The translations under genes and the position numbers were made by a program. Positions 40,198 through 50,058 of a stretch of 57,332 bases of DNA are shown one piece after another. Position 1 is the stretch's first letter, and every line of letters starts with the position of its first letter. The DNA comes from Prevotella sp. UBA4268. GTDB lineage: Bacteria > Bacteroidota > Bacteroidia > Bacteroidales > Bacteroidaceae. Under the pieces are notes generated by a model that did not search any database, was not told the origin of the DNA, and saw only the letters and a list, made by a program, of their open reading frames with translations. The stretch lies in contig DGWC01000097.1 in assembly GCA_002395135.1 (NCBI GenBank), positions 14,248-71,579 of the forward strand, written 5' to 3'.

Positions 40198-41643
40198 TCA
40201 ATACTGGGGGTTCTGCACCATCTGCGGATTGGTGTCCATTTCGTATTTGGGAATGGGGAGCACAATCATGTGGAAGGTCCAGTCGAAGTCAAGATACTGC
40301 GAGAAGTGCTTCGGTGTCTTGGAAATGGCGCTGACCGACACATCCTTGCGCTCCACTTTGAGGCCGTTGCGCATAAGGTCGAACATGCGGTGACCTTCGC
40401 CGAAGAGTTCCTTGCGGCGCTCGGTGAGCACGCGGTCGAGTGTAAGTGTCTCGCCCTGGACAGTCATGCTGGGGTTGGCGCGCTTCACAATGGGGTCGAG
40501 ATACTTCACGGCGTTGTCGTTGTCGCCCAGTTTCTGGGCAGCCTCAGCAGCGTTGAGATAGGCCTCAGAGAGACGAATCAGTGGGATGTTGGCATCGGTA
40601 ACGGCCTCGCCCTCTTGCGGCTGGTATTTGTTGCAATAGCCAATCTTGCTGGCTATCTTCACCAGTTTGAGGCGCACGTCCTTGGAATCGCTGCTGAGCA
40701 GTGAATAGAACGAGCCTGTAACGCACAGGTCCTTATAGCCGCTGCTCGAATGGAGATAGCCAAGGCTCTCCTTGCCAGGGCTGTCGGTGGTGAGATTGAC
40801 GATTTCGAAGAGCACTTCGCCCGGCTTGCTGGCCGACGCGTCGTTGGCCCATGCGGTGGGATATTCATCGTTGGTCCAGAGGGCATACTTGTTCTTCTCG
40901 GCTCCGGCGATGGCCTCCTGTGCTGTTTTCAGCGCATTGGCATTGTCGCCTTTGTAGAGATAGACGCGGCTGAGCAGCGTGAGGGCGCCCCACTTGTTGA
41001 TGTGTCCTTTCTGGAAATCCTCGCCTATGAGACTGATGCCCGCGGTGAGGTCGCTGATAATCTGCGTGTAGCATTCGGCCACGGTGTTGCGCGCCGGTTT
41101 GCTGTCAATGCTTCCGGCCTGTGTAACGATAGATGCACCCAGGCTCTTGCCACCGTCTTTCAGATAGGGATAGCCATAGAAACGGCAGAGATCGAAGAGG
41201 GCCATGGCGCGCAAGGTGAGGGCTTCACCCTTTACTTGCTGTCCTTGCACCTTCTCGTCGTCGTTCTGGGCGGGCAGGTTGTCAATCTTATTGAGCACGA
41301 TGTTGCAGTTGGCAATCATGTTATAGAGATAACTCCAGTGGGTGGAGGGGGCATTGTCGCGCGAGAAACCAAAGCGATAGTAGTTGCCGGTGCGCTTGGT
41401 GGAACTCACGGCCATCATGTCGTCGCCAGTCACATCACCGTAGTAAACCAGTCGTCCTGAATAGGCGTAGGCATCTTGCATGGTGTTGTATACGCTGTTG
41501 AGCGCGTATTTGGCCTCAGAGACCAGATTGATGCTTGTTGCTGACTCAACCCTTGTGGAAGGCTCAAGGTCGAGCCAGTCGTTGCCGCACGATGCCATGG
41601 CTGCCGTAGCGGCGATGATGAGAATATATTTATTCATTTTCAT
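40198..41643 (-). CDS. SusD/RagB-family lipoprotein (second pair)
   Basis: A 481-residue SusD-type nutrient-binding lipoprotein with lipobox MASC (cysteine near residue 19), then GNDWLDLEPSTRVESATSI, helices with VKGEALTLRAMALFDLCRFYGYPYL and WGALTLLSRVYLYKGDNANALKTAQ, LSEAYLNAAEAAQKLGDNDNAVKYL, LTERRKELFGEGHRMFDLMRNG and a C-terminal ETDTNP-like end (YEMDTNPQMVQNPQY). These are the hallmarks of the RagB/SusD family. It lies 19 bases behind its SusC partner. No enzyme genes follow. Confidence 0.94.
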   Translation of the reverse strand: MKMNKYILIIAATAAMASCGNDWLDLEPSTRVESATSINLVSEAKYALNSVYNTMQDAYAYSGRLVYYGDVTGDDMMAVSSTKRTGNYYRFGFSRDNAPSTHWSYLYNMIANCNIVLNKIDNLPAQNDDEKVQGQQVKGEALTLRAMALFDLCRFYGYPYLKDGGKSLGASIVTQAGSIDSKPARNTVAECYTQIISDLTAGISLIGEDFQKGHINKWGALTLLSRVYLYKGDNANALKTAQEAIAGAEKNKYALWTNDEYPTAWANDASASKPGEVLFEIVNLTTDSPGKESLGYLHSSSGYKDLCVTGSFYSLLSSDSKDVRLKLVKIASKIGYCNKYQPQEGEAVTDANIPLIRLSEAYLNAAEAAQKLGDNDNAVKYLDPIVKRANPSMTVQGETLTLDRVLTERRKELFGEGHRMFDLMRNGLKVERKDVSVSAISKTPKHFSQYLDFDWTFHMIVLPIPKYEMDTNPQMVQNPQY

Positions 41644-41662
41644 TTTCTTGGATAATTAAGGG

Positions 41663-44600
41663 TTAGAAGTTTACATTTAAGCCGAAGGTGATTGTCTTCA
41701 GTGGCGGTGTTCCCCAGATGGCTGCTCCGCCCGACACGGATTCGGGATCGTAGTAGTCGTAGGCAGCCCATGTCCAGAGGTTGTTGGCAGAGGCAAAGAG
41801 GCGCACAGAGTCGACACCGGCAGCGCGCGTCCATTCCTTCGGGAGCGTGAAGCCCAGGGTGATGGTCTTCAGACGGATGAAGTCGGTGCTGTGCAGGCGT
41901 CGGGTGGTGGTACATTTGTGCATGGATGTGTAGGCGGGACCGTAGTCCATACGCTCATAGTTGGTCACGTCGCCCGGCTTTTTCCAGCAGTCGGCATAAT
42001 AAGTAGGGATGTTGGCCTCTGAGTCGTAGCCTGCACTCTCGGTCTTCTGTGCCCATGTGTCGTAGCCGTAACCGCCGAACTGATAGGAGAACATAAAACT
42101 GAAGTCGAACCAGCGATAGCGCAGTTGGTTGGACAAACCGCCCGTAACGGTGGGCTCAGCGTGCTTGTCGAGGGCAATGGCGTTGGCTTCAGCATAGTCT
42201 TCAGTAACTTCTTTCACGTAGTTTCCTTTCTCGTCCACGTCGTTGGTGTAGAACTGCGGAGCACCCGTTTCGGGATTGATACCGGCAAATTCCACCATGT
42301 AGAACGTGCGGTAGGGCTTGCCCACCTTGCGAATCTGCGTGCCGCTGATGATCTCGGTCTGCATTCCGTCGAGTTTCACCACTTCGTTCTTGTTGTGAGA
42401 GATGTTGAACGAGGTGGTCCATTCAAAGTTCTTCGTCCTGACATTGGTGGAATTGATGTCCACTTCCACACCCTTGTTCTTCACTTCACCGATGTTCATC
42501 AGATAAGATTCCAAGCCGTTGGTCATGGAAATCGGCATGTCCATCAGCAGGTTCTTAGTGGTGCGGGTGTAGTATTCCACGGTGAAACGCAGGCGGTTCC
42601 ACAGGGCAAAGTCGATGCCGAGGTTAAGATTGTAGTTGGTTTCCCACTTCAAGTCTTTGTTTTCTATCTGTGAAATGCCCATGGCGGGTTCGAGGTTATA
42701 ACCGCCGCTCACCGAACTGAGTCCCATATATCCGAAGAGATCGGAGGGCAGCGTTCCGTTGACACCATAAGAGGCACGCAGTTTCAGGTCGGTGAGCCAG
42801 TTGCTCGACGGTTTCATGAAGTCTTCCTCGATGATTCTCCATGCGCCTGAAACCGACCAGAACGAACCCCAGCGATGGTCGCGATGTAGGCGTGAACTGC
42901 CGTCAACGCGATAACTGGCACCCAGATAGTATTTGTTGGCATAGTCGTAGTTGGCACGTCCGATATATGATACCAGCCTGCTGCGGCTGCTGCTTCCGCC
43001 TGCCGACTCGGTCTTCACACCGTTGCTGATGTCGTTGCGCGAAGGTGTGGCAAAGTTGGATGTCTCGCCCGAGAGGTAGTCGCTGTACTGGTCGTCAATC
43101 TCATAGCCCAGCAATCCGTCGAGATGGTGGTTCTCGGCGATGGTGGTGTTATAGGTGAGTTGATTGGTCCACACCAGTTTCCGCATTTCGTCATATTCCT
43201 TCGACATGCCGCCATTGATGTCGTCGCCGTTGGAAGTGCGCGGGTCGGCCCAGTGCTTTCCCTTGGTAATGAGGAAGTCGTAGGCCACGGTGGTCTTGAA
43301 TTTCAGGTTCTTGATGAACTCATACTGACCATATATAGTATTGAATGCGCGCGTAACATAGTTGCGGCGGAAGTCGTAGGTCTGTGCCAGTTTCGGGTTG
43401 CGGTCGGCAATACGGATGAGTTCACGGTTCCAAGTGCCGTCCTGGTTGTAAACGGCATCAGAGGGAGTAACGGCATTGCGCGAGGTATAGAACGGTGAGG
43501 TGTATGACGTGCCTTCTTCATACACATCCTGATTGACATTCGAGAAGAGGATGTTGGCACCGAGCGTTAACTTGTCGGTGGCCAGATAGTCAACGTTCAT
43601 CCTGCCCGAGATGCGCTCCAGACCGGAGGTAATGGTAATACCGTCCTGCTTGAGATAGGCCAGCGAACCGTAGTATTTAAAGCGGTCGCTGCCACCAGAG
43701 ACAGAAGCCTCGTAGTTGGCATGGCTGCCTTTGCGGAAGAGGACGTCGTCCCAGTCCACATAACCGCACCAGGGCTTCGGGGCATAGTCGTCGATATTTT
43801 CGTCGGCATAGGCTCTGGCAGCCTCTTCTGTATCACCCTTGGAATAGAAACGGTAGTTGTAGAGGCCCTCGTAGATATAGTTACGGCGCTGCTCACCGCT
43901 CATTACGGGGCGATAGTCCATGGCAAAATCAGACTTTCCCCAGTCGGCCTTGAAAGAGATTTGCGGCTTGCCCGCCTTGCCTTTCTTGGTGGTAATGACC
44001 ACGACACCGTTGGCGGCACGACTTCCATAGAGAGAAGCGGCAGCGGCATCCTTGATGATGGTGATGCTCTCGATGTCGTCGTTGTTAAGCGTTGACATGA
44101 TGTCGAGTCCGGCATTCGAACTCACGGCACTGATGTCGCCGCTGCGCATCGGCACGCCGTCGATGACATACAACGGTGAGTTGCTGGCATTGAAAGAGCC
44201 CATACCGCGGATGTTCAGTGAAGAAGAAGAACCCGGCTGACCCGATGACTGCGCGAACTGCACGCCCGGGGCATTACCCTGGAGCATGTCCTTGAACGAA
44301 ATGGCAGGGATGTCCTTCATCTTATCGCCTTTCACATTCGAGGCAGAACCAGCATAGGCCGACTTCTTAAACGTTCCGTAACCAGTGACAATCACCTCGT
44401 CTACCATCATGCTCTCCTGCTTGAGTTGAACAGTGACCGGCTGGGAAGAACTGACTGACACCTCCTGCGTGGCATAGCCAATGAAAGAAACCACCAGCCT
44501 GACAGGCAACTGGCTGACTACAAGGGAGAAGCGGCCGTCAGTATCTGATACCGTTCCGTTGTTGGTGCCTTTGACAAACACGCTGGCCCCGATGACAGGT

Positions 44601-44761
44601 TCATGGCTGTCGGCATCCACTACACGCCCCGTGAGCGTCGCTGCCCTGACACTGCCGTAGAGTTGCTGCAAACCAGGCATTGCCGATCCGAACAGCAACA
44701 CCCACAACAGGAGCATTTTCAGGCTCCCGCTACAAAGATTACTTGCTTTACTTAATCTCAT
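41663..44761 (-). CDS. SusC/RagA-family TonB-dependent transporter (second pair)
   Basis: A 1032-residue TonB-linked outer-membrane transporter: N-terminal signal, CarboxypepD_reg-like domain (LTGRVVDADSHEPVIGASVFVKGTNNGTVSDTDGRF, about 42-115), TonB-box-like MVDEVIVTGYGTFKK (about 118-132), plug with SSLNIRGMGSFNASNSPLYVIDGVP and IIKDAAAASLYGSRAANGVVVI (about 170-255), then a barrel ending FGLNVNF. It is shorter than the first SusC. A TACCTTTG box at 44916-44923 implies a leader of about 150 bases. Substrate unknown. Confidence 0.95.
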   Translation of the reverse strand: MRLSKASNLCSGSLKMLLLWVLLFGSAMPGLQQLYGSVRAATLTGRVVDADSHEPVIGASVFVKGTNNGTVSDTDGRFSLVVSQLPVRLVVSFIGYATQEVSVSSSQPVTVQLKQESMMVDEVIVTGYGTFKKSAYAGSASNVKGDKMKDIPAISFKDMLQGNAPGVQFAQSSGQPGSSSSLNIRGMGSFNASNSPLYVIDGVPMRSGDISAVSSNAGLDIMSTLNNDDIESITIIKDAAAASLYGSRAANGVVVITTKKGKAGKPQISFKADWGKSDFAMDYRPVMSGEQRRNYIYEGLYNYRFYSKGDTEEAARAYADENIDDYAPKPWCGYVDWDDVLFRKGSHANYEASVSGGSDRFKYYGSLAYLKQDGITITSGLERISGRMNVDYLATDKLTLGANILFSNVNQDVYEEGTSYTSPFYTSRNAVTPSDAVYNQDGTWNRELIRIADRNPKLAQTYDFRRNYVTRAFNTIYGQYEFIKNLKFKTTVAYDFLITKGKHWADPRTSNGDDINGGMSKEYDEMRKLVWTNQLTYNTTIAENHHLDGLLGYEIDDQYSDYLSGETSNFATPSRNDISNGVKTESAGGSSSRSRLVSYIGRANYDYANKYYLGASYRVDGSSRLHRDHRWGSFWSVSGAWRIIEEDFMKPSSNWLTDLKLRASYGVNGTLPSDLFGYMGLSSVSGGYNLEPAMGISQIENKDLKWETNYNLNLGIDFALWNRLRFTVEYYTRTTKNLLMDMPISMTNGLESYLMNIGEVKNKGVEVDINSTNVRTKNFEWTTSFNISHNKNEVVKLDGMQTEIISGTQIRKVGKPYRTFYMVEFAGINPETGAPQFYTNDVDEKGNYVKEVTEDYAEANAIALDKHAEPTVTGGLSNQLRYRWFDFSFMFSYQFGGYGYDTWAQKTESAGYDSEANIPTYYADCWKKPGDVTNYERMDYGPAYTSMHKCTTTRRLHSTDFIRLKTITLGFTLPKEWTRAAGVDSVRLFASANNLWTWAAYDYYDPESVSGGAAIWGTPPLKTITFGLNVNF

Positions 44762-45029
44762 AAGACATTCAATTAATTAAGGTTAATATTATACTTCGTT
44801 TATACTCTCTTGCTACTTTTTCGTCTTTCCAACTGCAAAATATGACCTTCATGGTTTATCATCGCCAAAAGGTGCTTCCAACATAGCATTTGACTATTGT
44901 GTGTTATATCAAAAGCAAAGGTAATAATAATTTCCTTAAAAGAATCTTAATGTTCATCTTTCGGCCAACAAAAGGGAATTCCGGAACAAGATTTTTTTTG
45001 TTTAGTCGATATCCTTAATACAAAACAAC
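44762..45029. other. Leader and promoter region of the second SusCD operon
   Basis: AT-rich. It contains the -7 box TACCTTTG on the minus strand (44916-44923). The 150-base untranslated leader shows no strong hairpin by eye. Confidence 0.5.
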
Positions 45030-45067
45030 CTGAAAATGCCGCCTTCTGCGCTCTGACAGAAGGCGGC
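45030..45067 (-). terminator. Terminator of the histidine phosphatase gene
   Basis: GCCGCCTTCTG (45038-45048) and CAGAAGGCGGC (45057-45067) form a perfect 11-bp stem. On the minus strand the sequence continues ATTTTCA, about 30 bases past the stop codon. Confidence 0.7.
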
Positions 45068-45098
45068 GTTCTATGGGTAAAAGCATGTTATGCTGATG

Positions 45099-46394
45099 CT
45101 ATCGCGCTATTTCCGTCATCCATTGGCGCACGTCTTTCCAATGGTAATAAGGCGCGCAATCGGTAGCAACGGGAATACTGCGCTCCGTTTCGTTGTATAC
45201 AAACTTCACCAAAACATCGTCGGGACTGAGTGTTTGCTGGGGTTTCCGGTAGAAAACAACCTGCAAATTGGCCGCCATGGGCGTTACCTGATAGTTGGCC
45301 CAGTGCTTCCAGGCATCGCGATAGTCCTGTGGCGTTCCGTTGCAACCACTCAACTGCAGCAGATAGGCCAGCGAGGCGAGGTTCGTGTCATGGCCAAAAC
45401 GCAGCGAAACGGCCGGTTTTCCCGACCTCAAAACACTGTCGGCCTGGCTCACAATGTCTTCCACGATGCGGTGGCTGTTGCGATGATAACGGCGCGAACA
45501 GCCGGGCAGGATGCCATAGGCATAGAGATCTTCGGCGTTGTCCCACTGCCACAGGCGGAACAACTCATCGTGAGTGAACAGGTCGCGGAACGAAATGCCC
45601 AGTTCGGGCAGGTTCTGCATGTCGGCGTAGATGTGCCAGCAGTCGAGCATCATCTGCCTTCCCGCAGCCTCATCACGATAGTCGGCGAACAAGTTTTCGA
45701 GGAAACGGGCTGGCTGAACGATGCTGTCGGTGAACTGTTGGAACTGCTCTTTGCGGAGGGAATCGCACGCGCCTGCCGCCACTTCCTCTTTGTTTACCAG
45801 AACAGGCATGAAGCGCGCTGTCGACTGAATGCAGATGTCGAGCGACGGATTCAGCGCCCTCAGTTCCATGCAGCAGTTGGCCATGCTCATGGCGCAGCGC
45901 ATGGCAGTAGACGATTTGGCATCCACATGCAAGGGTTGTGACAACAACTGTCGGTACTGCGCATACATACGGGCGGCAATCTGCCTGTGCTGCTGCGCCC
46001 CTAACAGGGAGAGTGCCCCGTCGTTGCCCTTGGCATAGTCGTAGCATTTCTGCATGCGCAACAGGATTTCCTTACCGAAAGGGGTAAGCACATGCTGCTG
46101 CAAGAGGCTGATGACCGAATCGTATTTCTTGTTGGATGTGAGGAACCGCGAGCCGTGGCGGCCGTAGTGACTGATATAAAACGGTTCATAGCCGTCAGGG
46201 GCCGGCGTGTATTGATAGCCTTCGGGCACTCCCGGGTAGTTGAAATAATAACCGGCATATTGGAGTTCCTGCAGTGCAGTGGCACTCTTACCTACTCCTT
46301 GCGACAAGCCTCCCCTGCCAGTCTGTGCCCAAAAAGGCAGCACACTCACCCACACGACAATACTTGAAAACAAGAGTTTCCACTTCACCATCAT
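45099..46394 (-). CDS. Secreted histidine acid phosphatase family enzyme
   Basis: A 431-residue exported phosphatase with a signal peptide ending in PFWAQ (about 24). The catalytic motif is HYGRHGSRF (about residues 76-84, phospho-accepting His) and the distal one is RFGHDTNLASL (about 333, His-Asp proton donor). This two-motif layout defines the branch-2 histidine phosphatases, which include phytases and multiple inositol-polyphosphate phosphatases known in Bacteroidetes. The HD form of the second motif fits acid phosphatases and phytases better than MINPP with HAE. Substrate is inference. It has its own terminator and is not part of the neighbouring SusCD operon. Confidence 0.87.
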   Translation of the reverse strand: MMVKWKLLFSSIVVWVSVLPFWAQTGRGGLSQGVGKSATALQELQYAGYYFNYPGVPEGYQYTPAPDGYEPFYISHYGRHGSRFLTSNKKYDSVISLLQQHVLTPFGKEILLRMQKCYDYAKGNDGALSLLGAQQHRQIAARMYAQYRQLLSQPLHVDAKSSTAMRCAMSMANCCMELRALNPSLDICIQSTARFMPVLVNKEEVAAGACDSLRKEQFQQFTDSIVQPARFLENLFADYRDEAAGRQMMLDCWHIYADMQNLPELGISFRDLFTHDELFRLWQWDNAEDLYAYGILPGCSRRYHRNSHRIVEDIVSQADSVLRSGKPAVSLRFGHDTNLASLAYLLQLSGCNGTPQDYRDAWKHWANYQVTPMAANLQVVFYRKPQQTLSPDDVLVKFVYNETERSIPVATDCAPYYHWKDVRQWMTEIAR

Positions 46395-46450
46395 ACGCTC
46401 CTTATATAATTATCGTTCAACACTTCGACTCTGCCCCGCCCGGGACCAGT

Positions 46451-47443
46451 TTAATAGTTCTCCTTGTAAATCACCTTATTGGCTCCGCTTGTAATCTTCA
46501 GTGCCTCGGGGTGCTCACGTATGAAACTATCGATGTGGCGGATGCGCTTCTGTTCAAGAATCTCGTCGACGGCAATCAAGATGCCCGTCTCCTCCACCTC
46601 GCCGAATCCTTCGTTGATAGCCGTTCCAAAAAGTTTCATAGTGGGCGACAAACCCATATAAGCGTTCACCAATGGCGGAATGTTATAGCCCATCTTGCGT
46701 ATCTCTCCGTTCAGGATGCGATAGTCTTCCTTAAAGTCCTTGCCGCAGAAGAGAGCCTCCAGTTCCTTCGGATCGGCCTCCAGTTTGAGAGGACACATCG
46801 GAACAATCAGGTTTTCCTTGTCATCGAAATGCTTTTTCAGGAAATAAAGAATCATGTCGCGGCCGCGACGGATGTACGAAGGATACATGGTCATCTTTCC
46901 GAAGAAATACTTCAGGTTGGGATTCAGCACGGTGAGCGCCCCGAGGCCGTCCCAAAGATTGTCGAGGGCAAAGATGCTCTTGGTGTTCTTCTGCACGTTC
47001 TGGTATTCCAACGACACAAACGAGCGCCCCAGTTCCACGGTGTAAGGCATGTACTCGCTCAGGAATTTTTCAGAGAAATGGAACATGTGGCTCGTTGCCA
47101 ACTTAGGCTGCCCGTTGTCCCCGATTTCCCAATCACGCCCATGCAGGTAGCGATAGCCGCCGATAATCTCTTCGTCCTCGGGGTTCCACACGATGAGTTG
47201 CTTGTAGCAATTGTCGCAAACGTCGAACTCGTCGATGTCCTTTTCCTTGCCCGTTCCTCCGCCGGCCTCGCGGAAGGCGATTTCTCGCAGACGACCGATC
47301 TCGTCCATTACATTCGGCGCATTGTGAGCCGTAACAATATAGATCTCATTATTACTTTTATTGGTCATGCGCAACTGTCGCTCTGACGTGAGTTCGCTCT
47401 TGATGAGTTCTTTACTGACGGGAGGAATGATGGGTTGTTCCAT
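46451..47443 (-). CDS. glsB: GNAT-type acyltransferase, glycine-lipid synthesis
   Basis: In Bacteroides, GlsB adds a 3-hydroxy fatty acid to the nitrogen of glycine, the first step to glycine and flavolipin-type lipids. This 330-residue protein has the hemolysin/OlsB-like acyltransferase pattern: EIGRLREIAFREAGGGTGKEKDIDEFD (about 48-75), EDEEIIGGYRYLHG, ELGRSFVSLEYQN and NIPPLVNAYMGLSPTMKLFGTAINEGFGEVEETGILI. The partner acyltransferase gene lies 35 bases upstream on the same strand, the pairing described for GlsB and GlsA. I rely on that resemblance and context for the name. Confidence 0.8.
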   Translation of the reverse strand: MEQPIIPPVSKELIKSELTSERQLRMTNKSNNEIYIVTAHNAPNVMDEIGRLREIAFREAGGGTGKEKDIDEFDVCDNCYKQLIVWNPEDEEIIGGYRYLHGRDWEIGDNGQPKLATSHMFHFSEKFLSEYMPYTVELGRSFVSLEYQNVQKNTKSIFALDNLWDGLGALTVLNPNLKYFFGKMTMYPSYIRRGRDMILYFLKKHFDDKENLIVPMCPLKLEADPKELEALFCGKDFKEDYRILNGEIRKMGYNIPPLVNAYMGLSPTMKLFGTAINEGFGEVEETGILIAVDEILEQKRIRHIDSFIREHPEALKITSGANKVIYKENY

Positions 47444-47478
47444 GATGGTCGTAGATTTGTGATGTTAGTAGTTTTCTG

Positions 47479-48306
47479 TTATAGTTGGTACACGGCATCC
47501 TGCACAAACTGCGCCCATTGCGCGGGAGTCTTGCTCTTGTCGAAGGTCTGCCAGGGAATAGGCTTGCCAATGGTCACCTTGAAAGTCTTGTGCACGTTCT
47601 TGTACATCTCGTCAACAAGGAACATCATGGCAATGTTTACTTTCTTGATATGTTTGTCGCAGAACCCCGACAGGCGATAGAAGAAGTTGGAATTCTGTCC
47701 GCTGAAATGGATAGGCACCACGTCGCGCTGATACTCCACGCTCTTGGAGATGAATGTTTTCTTCCAGAGCAGGTCGTGAATCTCGCCGTTAATCTTGCGC
47801 GAACAGAGCCCCGCCGGGAACATCAGCATGTGATAGTCACTCTTGAATCCGTTCTCCACCATGGCAGGGAACGAGCGGCTCTGGCTGCCGGTCTTGTTGA
47901 TGGGGATGCAGAGCGGAGCCAGTCCGGGGAGGTTCATCAGTATATCGTTGACAAGATAGCGGAAACGGCTGTCGTATTGTCTGCCGATGATGCTGCCCAG
48001 GGCCACGCCGTCGATGCCGCCGAGGGGATGGTTGCTCACAAAGGTGTACAACTTTCCGTCGTCCTTGTCGGGCAAATTCTCGCGTCCTTCCACCTGAAGC
48101 GTCATGTCTAAGTATTTCACGCACTCCTCAAGCCAAGGCGTTCCGGTAAGTTCGCGGCTGTCCCAAAGGAAGGCGTTCACCTGATCCTGATGGAGAATAT
48201 GCTTCAACCACTTCACGGCCAGCGAAGGAATCATCTTCGACTTGTCGCCCATCTTGTCCTTGAGTATTTTCTCGATGTCTACTGTTTTCTCTGTTATTCT
48301 ATCCAT
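47479..48306 (-). CDS. glsA: PlsC-type O-acyltransferase, glycine-lipid synthesis
   Basis: GlsA adds the second acyl chain to the N-acyl glycine made by GlsB. The 275-residue protein contains the PlsC-like motif NHPLGGIDG (about residues 92-100; glycerolipid acyltransferases have H-x4-D) and downstream GLAPLCIPINKTGS and HMLMFPAGLCSRK. The ATG at 48306 is used because a TATTTTTG box lies at 48326-48333; the frame continues upstream to 48480 but that part would not be transcribed. The closely following glsB gene supports an operon. Confidence 0.82.
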   Translation of the reverse strand: MDRITEKTVDIEKILKDKMGDKSKMIPSLAVKWLKHILHQDQVNAFLWDSRELTGTPWLEECVKYLDMTLQVEGRENLPDKDDGKLYTFVSNHPLGGIDGVALGSIIGRQYDSRFRYLVNDILMNLPGLAPLCIPINKTGSQSRSFPAMVENGFKSDYHMLMFPAGLCSRKINGEIHDLLWKKTFISKSVEYQRDVVPIHFSGQNSNFFYRLSGFCDKHIKKVNIAMMFLVDEMYKNVHKTFKVTIGKPIPWQTFDKSKTPAQWAQFVQDAVYQL

Positions 48307-48325
48307 AAAGTTTAGAAACAATATG

Positions 48326-48333
48326 CAAAAATA
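48326..48333 (-). promoter_or_regulatory. -7 element of glsAB
   Basis: Minus-strand TATTTTTG, 20 bases upstream of the glsA ATG. Confidence 0.65.
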
Positions 48334-48499
48334 CGCAAAATATTTGAAAATCGTTACTTTTTGGCAAAAAATGTTACTTGAAACATCAATATTGTTGCAT
48401 TTTTCATGGTTATCCGCTAAAAACCAAGACGGCTGCATAACGGCATCCCAGTTTATAGCGGACAACGAAAGAGTGAACAAATTCTGACGTCAGGCCGGC

Positions 48500-49294
48500 T
48501 TATTTGGCCGACAACTGTTTCACAGGGAAAGTGAAATAGGTGTCGGGGAACGGCTCATCCTTCAACGTGAAATGCCACCACTCCGTGGGAAGTGCCTTGA
48601 ATCCGTGGGCGAGCATGGCACGACGAAGAATCATGCGGTGCTCAAACTGCTCGCGGGTAATGCTGCGCCCGGCGGGAGAGAGATGGTTGTCGCCCGTATA
48701 CTCGCCCGTTTCGGGATTTCCGCAGAAGTCAGGATGGCTCTCCGGACCAAACCAGTCGAAAGTGCCGCCCATGTCTAATTCCTTCTCGCTGGCCATGTCA
48801 AACAGGGTGAGGTCAACGGTAGATCCGCGCGTATGCCCGCTCTTCTCCATGATATACTCCTGGTCGAAGAGCACCGACTTGTCGAGGTCGGGATAGAAAT
48901 AATGCCTCATCAGCGTGTCGCCGACGTTGGCGGCCCAGCGCACGAAATGGTCAACGCCCTTCTGCGGGCGGTAGGCATCGTAGATTTTCAGCCGGTAGCC
49001 CTGCGCTTTCACATCTTCGCTCACGGCCTTCAGCGCCTCGGCAGCCTTGCGGGTGAGCAATGCCGTCGGCTCTTCGTAGCCGTCAACGCGCTGTCCCACA
49101 AAGTTATACGTGCCGAAATAGCGTATTTCGAGAATGGCATCCGGCACGGCATCGGTCAGCGTAACAAACTGGCTTGAGTCGTCAGTGGGACTCAAGGCAA
49201 CCTCCTTGTCGCGGGTGTAACAGGTCACCACGCAAATACAGCCTACCGCCAAGAGAATTACGGCAATCAGGCAAAGCAGTTTTCTTTTATCCAT
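48500..49294 (-). CDS. D-alanyl-D-alanine dipeptidase (VanX/DdpX-like, M15D)
   Basis: A 264-residue zinc dipeptidase with an N-terminal membrane or lipoprotein segment (LLCLIAVILLAVGCICVVTC), so it acts outside the cytoplasm. The conserved SGHTRGSTVDLTL holds the zinc-binding His and Asp (about 151-163), and EWWHF (about 237) supplies the catalytic Glu and third zinc ligand. YDAYRPQKGVDHFVRWA is also typical. VanX-type enzymes split D-Ala-D-Ala; exported versions recycle or scavenge the dipeptide. Resistance is not implied, because no VanA/VanH ligase genes are nearby. Confidence 0.9.
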   Translation of the reverse strand: MDKRKLLCLIAVILLAVGCICVVTCYTRDKEVALSPTDDSSQFVTLTDAVPDAILEIRYFGTYNFVGQRVDGYEEPTALLTRKAAEALKAVSEDVKAQGYRLKIYDAYRPQKGVDHFVRWAANVGDTLMRHYFYPDLDKSVLFDQEYIMEKSGHTRGSTVDLTLFDMASEKELDMGGTFDWFGPESHPDFCGNPETGEYTGDNHLSPAGRSITREQFEHRMILRRAMLAHGFKALPTEWWHFTLKDEPFPDTYFTFPVKQLSAK

Positions 49295-49341
49295 ATCCGT
49301 CTGTTCTTTTTTGAAATATCAGTCAATTCTTTGTTTAACAT

Positions 49342-50058
49342 CTATCCGTTCTTCTTGAAAATATCTAGTATGCCATAACTGATGCCGTTGTCATAGACAT
49401 CTTCGCCTTCGTGTGCTTTCGCCCAAGCCACAACACGGATGGTTACCGGCAGCACGATGACCTCATAGACAGTCTTCAGCACCAGTTGCGAAAGCATCAT
49501 CAGCGGCAGTTCGGCATTGGGCAGCACCCCATAGAAGGCCAAGGGGAAGAAGAGCAGAGAGTCGGCTCCCTCGCCGAAGATGGTGCTCACGATGGCTCGC
49601 AAGGGGAAGCGGCGGCCCTTGTCGGCAATCTTCATGCGGCTCATTACATAGGCATTAACGAAACTGCCGGCAAGGAACGACACGAAGGAGGCCAGCGCTA
49701 TGCGCGGCGTAAGGCCGAAGATGGCGTGGAAACCAACCTCGTTGTCCCAATAGGGAGCCCCGGGAATGGCATCGGCCAGGCAGGCCACAGCCATGAAGGC
49801 GAAGTTGGTGATGAAGCCCGTCCAGATGACTATGCTGGTACGGCGGTAGCCCCACACCTCGCACACCACGTCGTTGACAATATAGGAAATGGGGAAGATG
49901 AGCAGTCCGCCGGTCAGGTGGAGCGGTCCGAACACCATCTGCTTGGTTTCAAGAATGTTAGAGGCAATCAGGCACACCGTGAACACGAGATTCATATACA
50001 TGAACAACAGGGTAACCTTCTCGCGCGGCTTTCTCGTTTCCTTCTCTGGTTCTTTCAT
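49342..50058 (-). CDS. yhhQ: Queuosine precursor transporter (VUT family)
   Basis: A 238-residue membrane protein with about six spans and the family landmarks ILETKQMVFGPLHLTGGLLIFPISYIVNDVVCEVWGYRR (about 36-74), ASFVSFLAGSFVNAYVMSRMK and STIFGEGADSLLFFPLAFYG. YhhQ in E. coli imports the queuosine precursors preQ0 and preQ1 used to modify tRNA wobble guanine. The TAACTTTG promoter at 50285-50292 leaves an unusually long leader of about 220 bases. The downstream gene on the strand is the VanX-like enzyme, about 50 bases away. Confidence 0.9.
   Translation of the reverse strand: MKEPEKETRKPREKVTLLFMYMNLVFTVCLIASNILETKQMVFGPLHLTGGLLIFPISYIVNDVVCEVWGYRRTSIVIWTGFITNFAFMAVACLADAIPGAPYWDNEVGFHAIFGLTPRIALASFVSFLAGSFVNAYVMSRMKIADKGRRFPLRAIVSTIFGEGADSLLFFPLAFYGVLPNAELPLMMLSQLVLKTVYEVIVLPVTIRVVAWAKAHEGEDVYDNGISYGILDIFKKNG

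Noticed and set aside
48307..48480. N-terminal extension of glsA to 48480
   Set aside because: The promoter box at 48326-48333 lies inside this extension; the added peptide is AT-rich noise.
48500..49294. Vancomycin resistance locus
   Set aside because: Only a VanX-like dipeptidase and an unrelated VanZ-like gene 30 kb away are present; no D-Ala-D-Lac ligase, dehydrogenase or VanRS system is nearby.
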